Assembly: GCF_025399195.1 (NCBI RefSeq)
Contig: NW_026252197.1
Coordinates: 1-26,441 of the forward strand
Length of the DNA stretch: 26,441 bases
Direction: 5' to 3'
Origin: Umbelopsis ramanniana AG
Lineage: Eukaryota > Mucoromycota > Umbelopsidomycetes > Umbelopsidales > Umbelopsidaceae
Positions 1-10,308 of the stretch are shown in pieces. How positions within the stretch are numbered: position 1 is the first letter of the stretch; every line of letters begins with the position of its first letter. A program made the position numbers and the translations under genes. The notes under the pieces are model-generated. The model was not told where the DNA came from. It saw nothing but the letters and a program-made list of their open reading frames with translations, and searched no databases.

Positions 1-2
1 CA

Positions 3-8
3 TTTATT
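3..8 (-). terminator. AATAAA poly(A) signal of RPS2
   Basis: On the minus strand the sequence reads TGAATAAATG about 55 bp after the RPS2 stop codon, a canonical polyadenylation hexamer at a normal distance. The cleavage site would lie outside the window. Confidence 0.5.
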
Positions 9-62
9 CAGCAGTATTTAATTGCTAACAATGAGGTCAAGTGTCCATTCAATAGAACAAAT

Positions 63-999
63 TTACTTTCTTTGCTTTTGAGCCAAGAAGTCAGTGTACT
101 CGTGGTAGGGAGCCTTGACGAAGGTGTTCTCGGTCCACATGGTGGGGTCCAAGAAGCTGTAACTGTGGCCAATGGCAGCGAAGGTGGCCTTGACGAAGTT
201 ACCAAGAGTGCGGGTGGCACCACGGGAAGAGGTGTAGCAATCGGTGACACCAGCAAGTTGAAGAACCTTCTTGGGAGTAGGAGCAGCAACGAGACCGGTA
301 CCACGGGGAGCAGGGACCAAACGAGAGATGGAAGAACCGCACTTGCCAGTAAGCTTGCAAGGAACAGTGTGGGGCTCACCAAGGGAAGATCCCCAGTAAC
401 CGCGACGAACAGGGATGACAGCGAGCTTGGCAAGGATGATGGCACCACGGATGGCAGTGGCAACTTCCTTGGAGCACTTGACACCAAGACCAACGTGACC
501 GTTACCGTCGCCGATAACGACGAAAGCCTTGAAACGGGTGCGCTGACCAGCACGGGTTTGCTTCTGGACAGGGGTGATCTTCATGACCTCGTCCTTGAGC
601 TTAGGCAGGAAGTAATCAACAACTTGGTATTCCTTGATGGGAAGAGAGAAGAGATAGATTTCCTCGATGGTCTTGATCTTGCCGTCCTTGACGAGACGAC
701 CGAGCTTGGTAACGGGAACCCTAAGGTGAGGATTGCAAAAGTGAATTTAGAAATTGAGATTGAAAGAATTCACCATGACGGGATGGGATCTGGTTTATAC
801 GTACCACTCGTTCTTCTCTTCTTGACGACCACGGCCACGGGCACCACGGCCACCACGGCCACCACGACCACGACCACGTCCGAAACCACCACGTCCTATG
901 TGAAAAAAAAAGAGACATAACTTTAGTTGACGCTATCATTATCGAGTGGGTACGGCGATGGTACTAACCACGACTATCGGCCGGTGCTTGATCAGCCAT
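63..999 (-). CDS. RPS2: 40S ribosomal protein uS5 (RPS2), three exons, complete
   Basis: Small-subunit ribosomal protein of the decoding and mRNA-entry region. Exons on the minus strand are 999-969, 895-805 and 720-63; introns are 896-968 and 721-804, both GT-AG. The join gives 259 aa, the usual eukaryotic length. The N-terminus (about residues 10-36) is an Arg-Gly-rich tail. It is followed by the [18 protein letters not shown] segment, and then the S5 domain from about residue 87 with [16 protein letters not shown]. The start at 999 (MADQAP) is supported because the first 31-bp exon joins in phase to the GR tail. The second junction restores Trp41 across the splice. A polyadenylation-type AATAAA lies 54 bp past the stop. 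A long antisense open frame over this gene is a codon-bias shadow. Confidence 0.96.
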
Positions 1000-1376
1000 T
1001 TGCTAATTTGATAAGAGAAAATCGATAGTTAGACACATTGTTTTCGAAGTACAATGAAATTCAAGTATCGAATGCTGTAAAAATTGGACGGCATGGACGT
1101 ACATAGATTATATTCTTTAAATGTGGAGAAAAAAAGAGGAAGAAAAAAAATTGTTAACCAGAAATCGCTTATTGGACTAGGCAAAGCAGTCACAAAACCT
1201 CAGTGGCTTTGATGAACAGTGGTCTCATGCCCACTCGATTGTTTGTCCATCCCATTGACCAGATGCTTGCTTGCTCGCTTCCCTTGTTTACCCCTTCGAA
1301 AATGTTATTTGCCTTATAAAAATGGGGCGAACATGAGCGGAACGATAGCCCAACTTTCTTTTTCTCTACCTTTTCC
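1000..1376. other. Divergent intergenic region between RPS2 and the WWE-like gene
   Basis: This 377-bp stretch holds the RPS2 promoter on the minus side and the promoter of the small WWE-like gene on the plus side. The RPS2-proximal part is A-rich (AAAAAAGAGGAAGAAAAAAAA around 1128-1149). I see no convincing gene in it; the short open frames here overlap on both strands and look random. Confidence 0.5.
1314..1323 (+). promoter_or_regulatory. TATA box of the WWE-like gene
   Basis: TTATAAAAAT lies about 63 bp upstream of the ATG at 1377. This matches the TATA-to-ATG spacing of the two lyase-like genes further right. The transcript would start around 1345. Confidence 0.45.
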
Positions 1377-1697
1377 ATGGAATTCACCTTCGTATCAACT
1401 TTACCACAAAATCCATTTACCTCGACTGTTAAGACATGTTCACCACTGGATCGTTCATATAACTACATGCACGATAGCCATCAATGGCTTTTCTTCCGAG
1501 AATCGAGATGGATACCGTTCGATGCGCATAACCAAGTTAAATTATTTGAAACTCTACAAATGAACGGCAAGTTTGTGGATTTGAAGGACTCTCATTTTCC
1601 AGGGGTTGAACGATTGAGAGTTTTTCCGGCGTCCAACTATGTTAGCTATCTAGGCACCCGATATAACCTTAGCCACATCCTACTCCCTCGCTTCTGA
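1377..1697 (+). CDS. Small WWE-like domain protein, single exon
   Basis: A 106-aa intronless frame. From about residue 36 to the end it fits the WWE pattern: a Trp-containing strand (HQWLFF), a second Trp followed by Pro-Phe (RWIPF), an acidic helix with a hydrophobic/Glu core (KLFETLQMNGKFVDL), then beta strands with a conserved-looking basic end. WWE domains bind poly-ADP-ribose or occur in ubiquitin ligases and at the N-terminus of DDHD phospholipases; here the domain stands almost alone. The residues before it look unstructured. The start at 1377 sits 63 bp after a TATA box, and an AATAAA lies about 140 bp after the stop. The domain call rests on pattern recognition, without a profile search, so another small beta fold is possible. 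Confidence 0.5.
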   Translation: MEFTFVSTLPQNPFTSTVKTCSPLDRSYNYMHDSHQWLFFRESRWIPFDAHNQVKLFETLQMNGKFVDLKDSHFPGVERLRVFPASNYVSYLGTRYNLSHILLPRF

Positions 1698-2003
1698 TTA
1701 AGTTGACATTGACGCACCTACCACGTCAGCAAAGATAGCATGAGTGTGGTGCAATGTGATCACTTTAGTAATATGGAGGCAGTGGCACAAACATGCACCA
1801 TTTTTATATTTGCGAGAATACAGTTACAGTAACAATTAATAAAAGAACCGTTGGAAATTTTTCTTTTCTGCCTTGTGACTTGATGACAGCCGGGTAGTAT
1901 AGAAAAAATAAATAGAGAGAAGGAAATATACACTAGCAACAGAGTTGGCTACTGAAGAGTAGCTGATTCAGATTTTGAAAAGAGGAGGAGATTCTCATAC
2001 ACA
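1698..2003. other. Convergent 3' intergenic region
   Basis: About 306 bp between the stops of the WWE-like gene (+) and the palmitoyltransferase gene (-). It is AT-rich and contains the AATAAA noted separately. No gene seen. Confidence 0.5.
1838..1843 (+). terminator. AATAAA poly(A) signal of the WWE-like gene
   Basis: AATAAA lies about 140 bp after the stop at 1697, in the convergent gap before the 3' end of the palmitoyltransferase gene. Confidence 0.4.
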
Positions 2004-3299
2004 TCAATACACTTTAGAAAGTTCGTAGTCATCGCATTCGGATATACGTTCGTGTGCTCGATGATCGACCAATGTTGACGATGACGCAAAAGTTCGAATA
2101 GATGCAGGTGTAAGAGGTACAGGAGATGGTGGAGATGTATTCGAGTCTGTAAACATATTGTGATGCTTTTCGTGTATATCAATATGGGTATCTTGTGGCG
2201 CATTCAGAGTGGTAGTTGACAACTCTGAGGAGTTTGTGGGTATAGCCATCTCTTCTTCTACCAGCGAGAACTTGGGATTGATGGGAAATAGGAGACCATC
2301 ACCTTTCATTTGTTGAGGCAAAGCCCAAAGCAACGCATTTGGGCCCAAGACGGATTTGATATTGTTGAGCTTGCCAGTGTTATAAGGGTGCTTTATCTGC
2401 ACATATAAAAATAAACCGTATAGATGAGCACACAGCATATCAATTATATATAGTTGTGGGGGGGCAGCCTTACCTTTCTAATTTTGCCTTTGTATTTGAC
2501 AGTAACGGTTTCACCTCTTTCCCAGCCTTCTATCGTAGTAGTATTGGTAGACAGACAATACGTATGGTAGCAACTCAATACAGCTACTGCGACCAGGATG
2601 GGAAGATCTAAGAGCAAGTCCAACCCCATGATCACCAGTCTGCTTAACACAATAGGTTGCTGAAAACGCACAAGTGGGGCATATTAGACCAAATGCAGGG
2701 TTGTAGACTAGCAAGCCATTTTCTTACCTCATGCATATTCTTTATCATGTCGGCGATAGAAAAAGCGAGAAGAGTAACGATGTACACGTTCGCAATGTTG
2801 ACGTAAAATAGAAAACGGATAAAATGACCGTAATTTGCGTATCCAACGCAATTATTTATCCAGGGACAGTGATGATCCATTTTTAAGACGCATCTTTTGC
2901 AAGTGCTACAATGATGCGAGCGAGCTGATTTATAGTTATTGCACGTTCGACAGAACCGAGGCTTATAATTTGATCTCTTTACTTCGAAACTTGGTTGTTG
3001 AGCAGGGGGGACCTAACAAGTCGGAAAAGATTAGGCTTGAGCAAAGGAGGGGAAAATTTTTTAGCGTATCGGCTCACCCAATTGGTAGGTACAGCGCCTG
3101 GGTCGGTATTGCAAACCAAAGCATAATTAATCAATAGCAAAACGACGATGGCATTGAGAGGTACGAATACTGCCAAAGTGTAGGAGGAGTTTTGAAATAA
3201 TTGCTGGTAACAAGTTATTTGAGCTGAGATGCCGATAAAGCCAATCAACGAAATGACGGTCGGGACGATCAATCGCCCTGGGAGGCAATCTTTAAGCAT
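2004..3299 (-). CDS. PFA4: DHHC palmitoyltransferase, Pfa4 type, four exons
   Basis: Protein S-acyltransferase of the ER/Golgi membrane. Exons are 3299-3078, 3012-2728, 2659-2474 and 2396-2004, with clean GT-AG introns, giving 361 aa. Two membrane segments (about residues 10-30 and 42-65) precede the cysteine-rich domain. That domain carries zinc-binding Cys95, Cys98, Cys109, Cys112 and Cys115, and the catalytic DHHC at 120-123 followed by [15 protein letters not shown], the Pfa4 signature. Two more membrane segments follow, then a TTIE (TTxE) motif at about 210-213 and a C-terminal NxxxxLG...W segment resembling PaCCT. The tail is Ser/Pro/Thr-rich. In S. cerevisiae Pfa4 palmitoylates chitin synthase Chs3 and is needed for its ER exit, which is notable because a Chs3-type synthase lies 3 kb to the right. 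The start is the first ATG of the frame, before the first membrane segment. Confidence 0.93.
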
Positions 3300-4231
3300 G
3301 GTTGATATCTAGTCGAATGTATTTAGCTTAACAAAATATAATTGATTTGGAGGGTTTAAAAAAGTTTAAAGAATGGCATAGGGGTAAGAGAATGAGTGTG
3401 AAAACAAGGAAAAAGGTGATTTTGACAACGAGCGAACTCAAGTTGAGTACAAATTGGCTGGCCTCACGCTAGAAATTTTGGGTAAGGAGGTGTTGGAAAA
3501 GGTAGCACAAACACCCACCTTCCAAACCGAAAATGACCATACCAGCTCGTGCACAATGGATAAAATTGACAAAAGTTTTTAATTTACAACTCTTCATGAT
3601 ACGCTGTGACGATTGTGCAATACTTATTGAACGATGCATTTCTGAGAAGGAAAACATAACCTTTTGACCAGATAATCGTTGATTATATCCCAGTGGAGCG
3701 ATATTCAAGAAATTGGTCCAAGAGGTAGTGGGAGGATAACGCGCGCTGTAATTGATTATGACTGCAAAATGCGATTTGAACTAGTAGAAGCTTGTCAGAC
3801 GAGCAAGCTCATTAAATTACCAACATCTGTTATTTTTTTACCTCAAGAAACAAAGACGCTCTCTTCAGAGAAGTCTAGATAGTGGAGATAATGACAAAGG
3901 TATTTCAAAAGACGACCTTGAGAGAAGTATGATTGGGTCGGCTTGAATTACATTAATCCACGTGCAATATCTCAACTGCTGTTTCACTCATCGGCAAGCA
4001 CCAAAGGATTTGCACTGACGCACGTTCTCGAGGAATTTAAATGTATTTACTACAGCTTGATATGCAAACTAATATAAAGAAATGGATGGGAGTGAAAACG
4101 TGAGAACGCAACGAATTATCTGTAATCTCGAAAACAGCAATGGATAAACCGGAAAGAAGGATAAAGTGCAGAGGGAAGGCGTTTAAGGTGGTGGAAGGTT
4201 AATTGCACTTGTTGATGAGTTCAGATTTGGT
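3300..4231. other. Intergenic region between PFA4 and the Yippee-like gene
   Basis: 932 bp, AT-rich, holding the PFA4 promoter (right of 3299) and the 3' region of the Yippee-like gene. Short open frames on both strands (for example plus 3679-3882) show no recognisable motif and no splice continuation. I see no RNA gene or repeat. Confidence 0.4.
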
Positions 4232-4693
4232 TTATTTCACCGTAGTTAGCAGTGCCTTTTCCAAGATACAGGCACCTTCCTTGTATTTTTGGCTATCTTC
4301 AAAAGCCTTTATCTAGAAAGTTGATGCAACAGGTTCTTAGTATGCGTTCCAAGTAGCTGGCTTTGTTAGGGATCACTTACATAACGCCAACCAACTTCGG
4401 TATCGCATTGGCAACAGAATACAGTAGCGATAGTATGCTTTCCTGTAGTCATTTGTTTCTCTTTTTCTGGGCCTTCTGATACATTCACAACATATCGAAA
4501 TAAATAAGCTTGACCGTGTTGACCTTGGAATTGCTGTCAGTAGTCGGGTGTTAGTACTTATTTTAACAGACGCCAGTGAACCCAAAACATTTACTTTGGA
4601 AATGAGACCATCACTATTTGCTAAATGAGAGCGACAATTTTGACATCCGTATACTTTGCGACCTTCAAGATATGTACGATACTTTAGACCCAT
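4232..4693 (-). CDS. Yippee-like zinc-binding protein, three exons
   Basis: A 110-aa member of the Yippee (YPEL/Moh1) family, a conserved beta-rich zinc fold related to cereblon and Mis18. Its biochemical role is poorly defined. Exons are 4693-4595, 4533-4381 and 4312-4232. The zinc ligands are Cys17 and Cys20 (GCQNC) and Cys73 and Cys76 (CCQC), exactly the C-x2-C-x52-C-x2-C spacing of the family. Family segments present are HLANSDGLISK, FQGQHGQAYLF, VVNVSEGPEKE, and GWRY followed by FEDSQKYKEG. The start is the ATG that opens MGLKYRTYLEGRKVYGC, as in other Yippee proteins; an upstream in-frame extension to 4756 lacks family similarity. The C-terminus is a little short of the animal proteins. 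Confidence 0.93.
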
Positions 4694-5170
4694 TTTGCGA
4701 AAAAAATAGTCAACAGTATCACATTCTCTGGTAGGAAACAGGAAGCGGACAAGCAATTGAAAATACGGAGCGTTAATTGGGAAATCTGTGAGGTGTGGAA
4801 ACTGGTTTGAGGCCAGTCACGTGTAGAGCGGAAAAGGGACAAGGCTGGCAATGGCCCAGTGTGAAAAATCCATATTGAACACACAATGCATTGTTATGCT
4901 CAAGAAAGAAAAACAATATCAAAGTGTGAGTAGCTGTTCCATGTTGGTTACTTATCGTGGTAATATCCAATACAATTCACATGCACACAGAGCTGACCTA
5001 GAGATGACCCTGTTGTTTGTAAATCAGCTACGGCATAATTTAAAAAGATACAAATGTAGGAGTCAAATAGTAACGATAGGACGGACGATACAGATGGTGG
5101 GTCAAACAATTTTGGGGTCCAAAAAAATAGCCGTGACTGGGCTAACAGTCTACTAGGTTATCTTTCCCTC
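4694..5170. other. Divergent promoter region between the Yippee-like gene and the 75-aa gene
   Basis: 477 bp between two divergent start codons. Open frames on both strands (for example plus 4851-5156) overlap each other and have no recognisable composition. I see no defined regulatory motif. Confidence 0.35.
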
Positions 5171-5549
5171 ATGTCGACCATCTCAGCCAGTGTCAGACTC
5201 ACTGAACGGAACGATGCCGAGACCCGTCAACTACGTCAGTCTGCTGCTGATGCACTGCAAAGCTACAGTGTGTTAGCCTTACATTCCCTTGCTGACAATG
5301 AAGTAAGTTTTGTAAAAACCCGCCATTAGCTGCAACATGCTCATATCCTGACTCTGACACACGTTCACCAGCCTCCAGCCATGACCCGAATAAGAATGTT
5401 GCGGTACGTATCCTCACAATAACATTAAAAACTTACATCATGCTTATATTTCGTCTTTTCAACTTTGTTATGCTGGGTGTAACAGATATCTGACGGGGAT
5501 ACCGCAAACGTCCTTTTCAAGCAAACGAAGAGAGTCACTCAGACGATGA
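5171..5549 (+). CDS. Unrecognised 75-aa protein, three exons
   Basis: No single open frame covers this gene. Exons 5171-5302, 5372-5403 (32 bp) and 5486-5549 are joined by introns with good donors (GTAAGT, GTACGT) and acceptors (ACCAG, AACAG), giving a 75-aa protein. The first exon encodes a charged helix with repeated Arg and Glu (RLTERNDAETRQLRQ) and then a more hydrophobic helix (ALQSYSVLALHSLADNE). The last two exons give PPAMTRIRMLRYLTGIP and a basic Ser/Arg-rich tail ending in ESLRR. The helix-rich small size suggests a subunit of a larger assembly, but I do not recognise a family and assign no function. An alternative frame through exon 2 reads on to about 5670 without recognisable content and is less likely. 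The gene diverges from the Yippee-like gene. Confidence 0.5.
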
Positions 5550-6193
5550 TGCAATGTACAGTATCCGCCTGGCAGGCAGATCAATGCATTGTTTATTCTT
5601 TTACTTATTTTTGTCCAAAGTGGCTCCAAAAAGATAAAAAAAGATTTCAGGTGAAAAAAAATTTACGCTAGGAACCAAATCTGGTAGATTGGTTCGAAGG
5701 TTTCGGTGGCCTGGCAAGATTAATATTCATGCTGTTGTTTTTAGTGGCGATTGTAGCAGAACGGTGAATTTTCAACAGAGGTACCCACATCCCCTTTGCA
5801 TAATGGCTCCCCACGTTGTAAATATATTGTAGATATTAACAGGGACCATAGGCACCTTCATCCCGAATAAAAGAGAGCGTGGAATTTCCATAGCTCTAGC
5901 TTGATTTTTCCAAAAAGGCGTCGACTATTTTGCAAATAGGGAAAGCAATACTTCTCACTTGACCGTAAAGGAGCAAGCCATGGTTTTGAGACACCATAAG
6001 AATTACGTGCCACAAGTGAAGTGACGCTGACCATCCCTCCTGTTCTTTTACATTTCTTATATTTTTTCAAATCTTTTTTTTTTCTTTTTGGTAGCTTTGG
6101 AAAAGCTGCAAACGTTCCTCTTTTCCAATACCCTTTACAAATCGTTCTTCTCCTTTCAACAACTCGCATTTTCCTAGAGTACAGAGTGGCACT
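5550..6193. other. Chitin synthase upstream region
   Basis: 644 bp between the 75-aa gene and the chitin synthase ATG. The last 170 bp, about 6020-6190, are rich in CT and T runs (a T9 run at 6076-6084), as often seen in fungal promoters and 5' leaders. A 103-codon minus-strand frame (5858-6169) has lysine runs that are the complement of those T tracts, so I do not call it a gene. Confidence 0.4.
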
Positions 6194-9100
6194 ATGGCGT
6201 CTTCATCACCTCCACCGCCTGTACCATCACATGGAATACCGGAAGCAACTTTGCATCCGTCTAATGAAATGGAGCTCAATGAGTCCGCTCAGCCTCCTCG
6301 TACCTTACAACGCAGTGATTCATCAACATCCCGAGTCCAACGTAAGAAGTCATTGGTTCGTCCAGAGCGTGAAAGAATAGATCCCAGCCACAGACAGTAT
6401 CATTATCGACAAAGAGCAGCTGAGCATGCTTCTAGAGACGGACCATTTGCAGCGAGTACCACTGGCAATGCACCTATCTATACCGCAGGCTCGGAAGAAG
6501 GTATTTCGTCCGCTATTCAGCTCCAACAACAATACGCAACACCGCCCCCACCGCCTCCACCTCGACGTCGTTCTTTACGTGACCGTGTGGTTCCTGTACG
6601 ACGAGGAAAAAGTATCTTAGGACGGGAGGACCCCGATAGCCATAAGGAGCGAAAGCAGCGATCACAGGCCACAGATGCTCAAGTCAACAACACTGCAGCT
6701 CCTCGGGTCGATCGTACACCTTCTGTCAACAAAGCCATGCATCATATGGAAAAAGATGTTGATTATAAGGAACCAAAGCAGTGGCCAAGCTGCTGGTACA
6801 TGTACAGTTTGGTTGTTAGTATCTGGATACCAAATTTCATCTTGAGCACCTTTGGTAAGTTGCCTTATTTTTACATGACGTCTGTCTTCCCGTATTATTC
6901 CTTTTTTTTCTTCGGTGTTGCCAAACATTCGTCTTGGCAACAAGAGGTTTAAGCTTGGGGGTCATTCTTTGTACACCGGAAACTGAAGCCGAATTTTTTT
7001 TTTTATTCAATGTTGTTTTAGGAGTGAAAGAAAAGCCGCGACAGAGAGCGTTCCGAGAGAAGATCGGGTTACTGTCGATTATCTTGCTGATTTGTGGAGC
7101 TGTAGGCTTTTTGACGTTTGGATTCACTCAAACAGTATGTCCGAAGCCCCCGTTGCGTTTCCAAATTGGATATATCAACAACGGCTATCTGATCATCAAT
7201 GGTTGGGCGTATCAACTAGCTACTTGGGAGCATCCGGCCATTCCAGGGCAAACAAACACTTCCACCAACCCACTTTATCCTCCTGTTAATGCCGGTGGCA
7301 TGGATGCTTCGTTTTTGTTCCAAAACGTGAACCAGAAATGTCTCAATGTTATCACTCCAAAACCGGGTGTCAACATAGGGCAGTCAGGCAACATGGTTCC
7401 AACCTATTTTCCTTGTCGATTGTTTAACCCAAATGAAACCATCGCTCCCAGCTATACTACCTACTCAAATTATTCTGGATGCCATCTTACGGCAAATGAG
7501 CGCAATCAATATTACGATTTCGTTCATCTCGGTGTACCCAACAACAAAGGCAGCCGTGACAAAGGTGGACAGGTCTACTACACCTGGCAGGATTTGGCAG
7601 CAAAACCGAATTTAGTAGCTTTTAATGGGTAAGTAGTTGTTGTTGTCAGAAGAAGAGGCGCTTAAGTGGAAACTGTTTTTAGATTCCCATGCTAAGTTTT
7701 TATCCTTGGATAAACAGATATGTGCTGAATTTGAACCTATTACAATCTTTGCCACCAACTTTATTTGACACACCTGCCAATGGCTTAATCGAAACAATGC
7801 TTGCCTCGGTTGCTAACAAGACTTATTCAGGTCAAGATATTACCCGCATGGTGAATAGCAGAAGAGGAACCGGTAACTGGCCGAGAGAAGCGGAGTGTCT
7901 TGCAGACATCATTAAAGTTGGCTTCCTCGACACAGAGACCATTGGTTGTTTCGCATCTGATATCGTGCTATATTGTTCTTTGGTCGTCATTCTAGCTGTC
8001 ATAGGAGTCAAGTTTGGTCTCGCTGTACTTTTTGGATGGTTCCTATCATGGAGACTGGGAAATTTTGGCGAAGAAAAATCCTATCGTGACCGCATGAAAA
8101 GAAATGCCGAAATAGAAGATTGGACAGAGGGAATTTACGAGCCCGCACGAGGTATTCGACCAAGAAATATGTCAAGTTTTAGTACTCAAGAAAAACGCAA
8201 ATCATTTCTTCCACAAACCTCTCGGTTCACTCAGCCTGAGCCTATGATGTTCAGTGGGCGTCCATCATCAACGTATATGGCCGTAAGGTAAGCATCACGC
8301 GAGACGTTAGCATAATATATATCATGTGGTTTAATTTAAATCTCATGAACCCCCATAGTCCTGTGACTGCACGTCCTGGGTCTCCCCAGGCGACATCAAT
8401 TCGAATGTCGATGTCCCCTCCACCAACCTCACCGAGCCCGCCCTTCTCGCCATCACCAAGGCTCTCACCATTACAATCACGCACAAGAGATAGCGTAGGT
8501 AGTATGATGGCTTTAATGCCATTGGGATCGAGCCAAGATTCAAATACTTCGGATTCATCAAGTCAAAATTTATCTGCATGCCCATTCCCACTCTCAAGAT
8601 ACGCCGTTCCTTTGCCATCACCGGACTATAAACCGTTTGGATTTCCTTTGATACCCACCATATGTTTGGTCACTTGTTATTCCGAAGGAGAGGAAGGACT
8701 TCGAACTACCATTGACTCCATTGCCACCACCGATTATCCGAACTCTCACAAAATCATTTTAGTCGTTTGCGATGGTGTCATCACTGGTGCAGGAAACAGC
8801 AAATCCACCCCTGACATCTGTGTTGGTATGATGCGGAATTTGCTGGTTCCCAAAGAGCAGACTGAACCGCTTTCGTACATTGCGGTGGCTGATGGCATTC
8901 ACAAGCATAATATGGCCAAAGTGTTTGCCGGCTATTACAAGTACGATGATACAACCGTCGATCGACGAAAGCAGCAGCGTGTACCAATGATAACCATCGT
9001 AAAATGTGGCACACCAATAGAAGCGAATGATAAGAAACCTGGAAATCGTGGCAAGCGAGACTCGCAAGTTCTACTCATGAACTTTTTGCAAAAAGCCATG

Positions 9101-10308
9101 TTCGATGAACGAATGACAAATATGGAATACGAAATTTTCAACTCCTTTTGGCGACTCACCAACATCAGTGCTGACAAGTATGAGATTTGTCTCATGGTAG
9201 ATGCCGATACCAAGATCTACCCAGACTCGCTATCGCGCATGGTATCCTGTATGGCGAAGGATCCGACCATCGCAGGACTATGCGGAGAAACGAAGATCGG
9301 AAACAAAACCGATAGCTGGGTAACGATGATCCAAGTGTTCGAGTACTATATTGCTCACCATCAATCCAAAGCGTTTGAGTCTGTATTTGGAGGAGTAACC
9401 TGTCTTCCTGGATGCTTCTGTATGTATCGAATCAAGGCTCCTAAAGGACCTAGTGGTTACTGGGTTCCGATTCTCGCCAATCCGGATATCATTGAACGAT
9501 ATCAAGAAAATGTTGTCGATACGCTTCACAAGAAAAATTTATTACTACTCGGTGAAGATAGATACCTCTCCACCTTAATGCTAAGCACGTTTCCCAACCG
9601 GAAAATGCTATTCTGTCCGCAGGCAGTATGTAAGACTGTGGTCCCTGATACATTCCGTATTCTACTGTCACAGCGTCGTCGATGGATTAACTCTACCGTA
9701 CATAACCTAATGGAACTTGTCATGGTCCGTGATCTCTGCGGAACATTCTGCTTTTCCATGCAGTTTATTGTTTTCATGGAACTTGTCGGTACCGTCGCCT
9801 TACCTGCAGCCATCAGCTTTACCCTCTTCTTGATCATCAGAGCTATCATGGGTGCTCCTGCTGAAATTCCACTGATCCTATTAGCTTTGATTCTTGGACT
9901 TCCGGCCGTATTGATTGCCATGACGAGCCGAAAAGTCATTTATGTTGCATGGATGCTTAGTAAGTATATTGCGTTACAAAATATGTCAAGAAGCTGCCGT
10001 TTAGAAAAGTACTGATTCTTTTACTGCTTTACCAACTTATAGTCTACTTGCTTTCGCTACCAATATGGAACTTCTTATTACCTGTATGGGCATATTGGCA
10101 CTTTGACGATTTCACCTGGGGAGAAACTCGAAGAGTTGTTGGAGCAGAAAAAGATACTCATCATGGTGATAAGTTTGGAGAGTTTGACAGCAGCCAGATT
10201 GCCATGAAACGTTGGTCTGAATTCGAAAGAGAACGACGGCTTAAGATGATATTCCAGCAGCAATCCGATTTTGCGAAAATTGATAAAGACGACGATATGC
10301 AAGCCTAA
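6194..10308 (+). CDS. Chitin synthase, class IV (Chs3-type), five exons
   Basis: A plasma-membrane glycosyltransferase (GT2) that polymerises UDP-GlcNAc into chitin. Exons are 6194-6854, 7022-7628, 7718-8287, 8359-9959 and 10043-10308, and all junctions keep phase, giving 1234 aa. The cytosolic N-terminus (about 1-200) is Pro/Arg/Ser-rich with a run of seven prolines. It is followed by two membrane segments around FILSTFGVKEK and [19 protein letters not shown], and then the extracytoplasmic region typical of Chs3-type enzymes ([10 protein letters not shown]). Another membrane block lies at about 503-530, followed by a Ser/Pro-rich linker. The catalytic domain has MVDADT (DxD at about 894-896), GEDRYLS (about 1011-1017) and QRRRW (about 1051-1055). 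A C-terminal membrane cluster ends with [19 protein letters not shown], a class IV/Chs3 signature. There is no myosin motor domain, which excludes class V. Intron 7629-7717 contains an earlier AG at 7681-7682 that would give a stop, so I used the later acceptor. Confidence 0.93.

Noticed and set aside
72-920. A 282-codon plus-strand open frame across the RPS2 gene
   Set aside because: It is exactly antisense to a strongly conserved, codon-biased ribosomal protein gene and spans both its intron and exons; the composition is Gly/Thr/Asp-rich, as expected from the complement.
3679-3882. Possible small plus-strand gene or RNA gene upstream of PFA4
   Set aside because: I looked for a tRNA-like A/B box and for splice continuation and found neither; the peptide has no recognisable features.
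4851-5156. A plus-strand frame between the Yippee-like and 75-aa genes
   Set aside because: It lacks recognisable sequence, overlaps several similar-size frames on the other strand, and sits where two divergent promoters are expected.
5688-5699. A GGTTCGAAGG sequence resembling a tRNA B box
   Set aside because: It departs from GGTTCGANTCC in the last bases, and no matching A box, anticodon arm or acceptor stem is seen around it.
5858-6169. A 103-codon minus-strand frame with Lys/Arg runs in the chitin synthase promoter
   Set aside because: The lysine run is the complement of the T-rich promoter tract; there is no motif, splice context or family resemblance.
6194-10308. Class V/VII (myosin-type) chitin synthase
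   Set aside because: No myosin motor P-loop region exists in or upstream of the gene, and the end has the class IV/Chs3 pattern.
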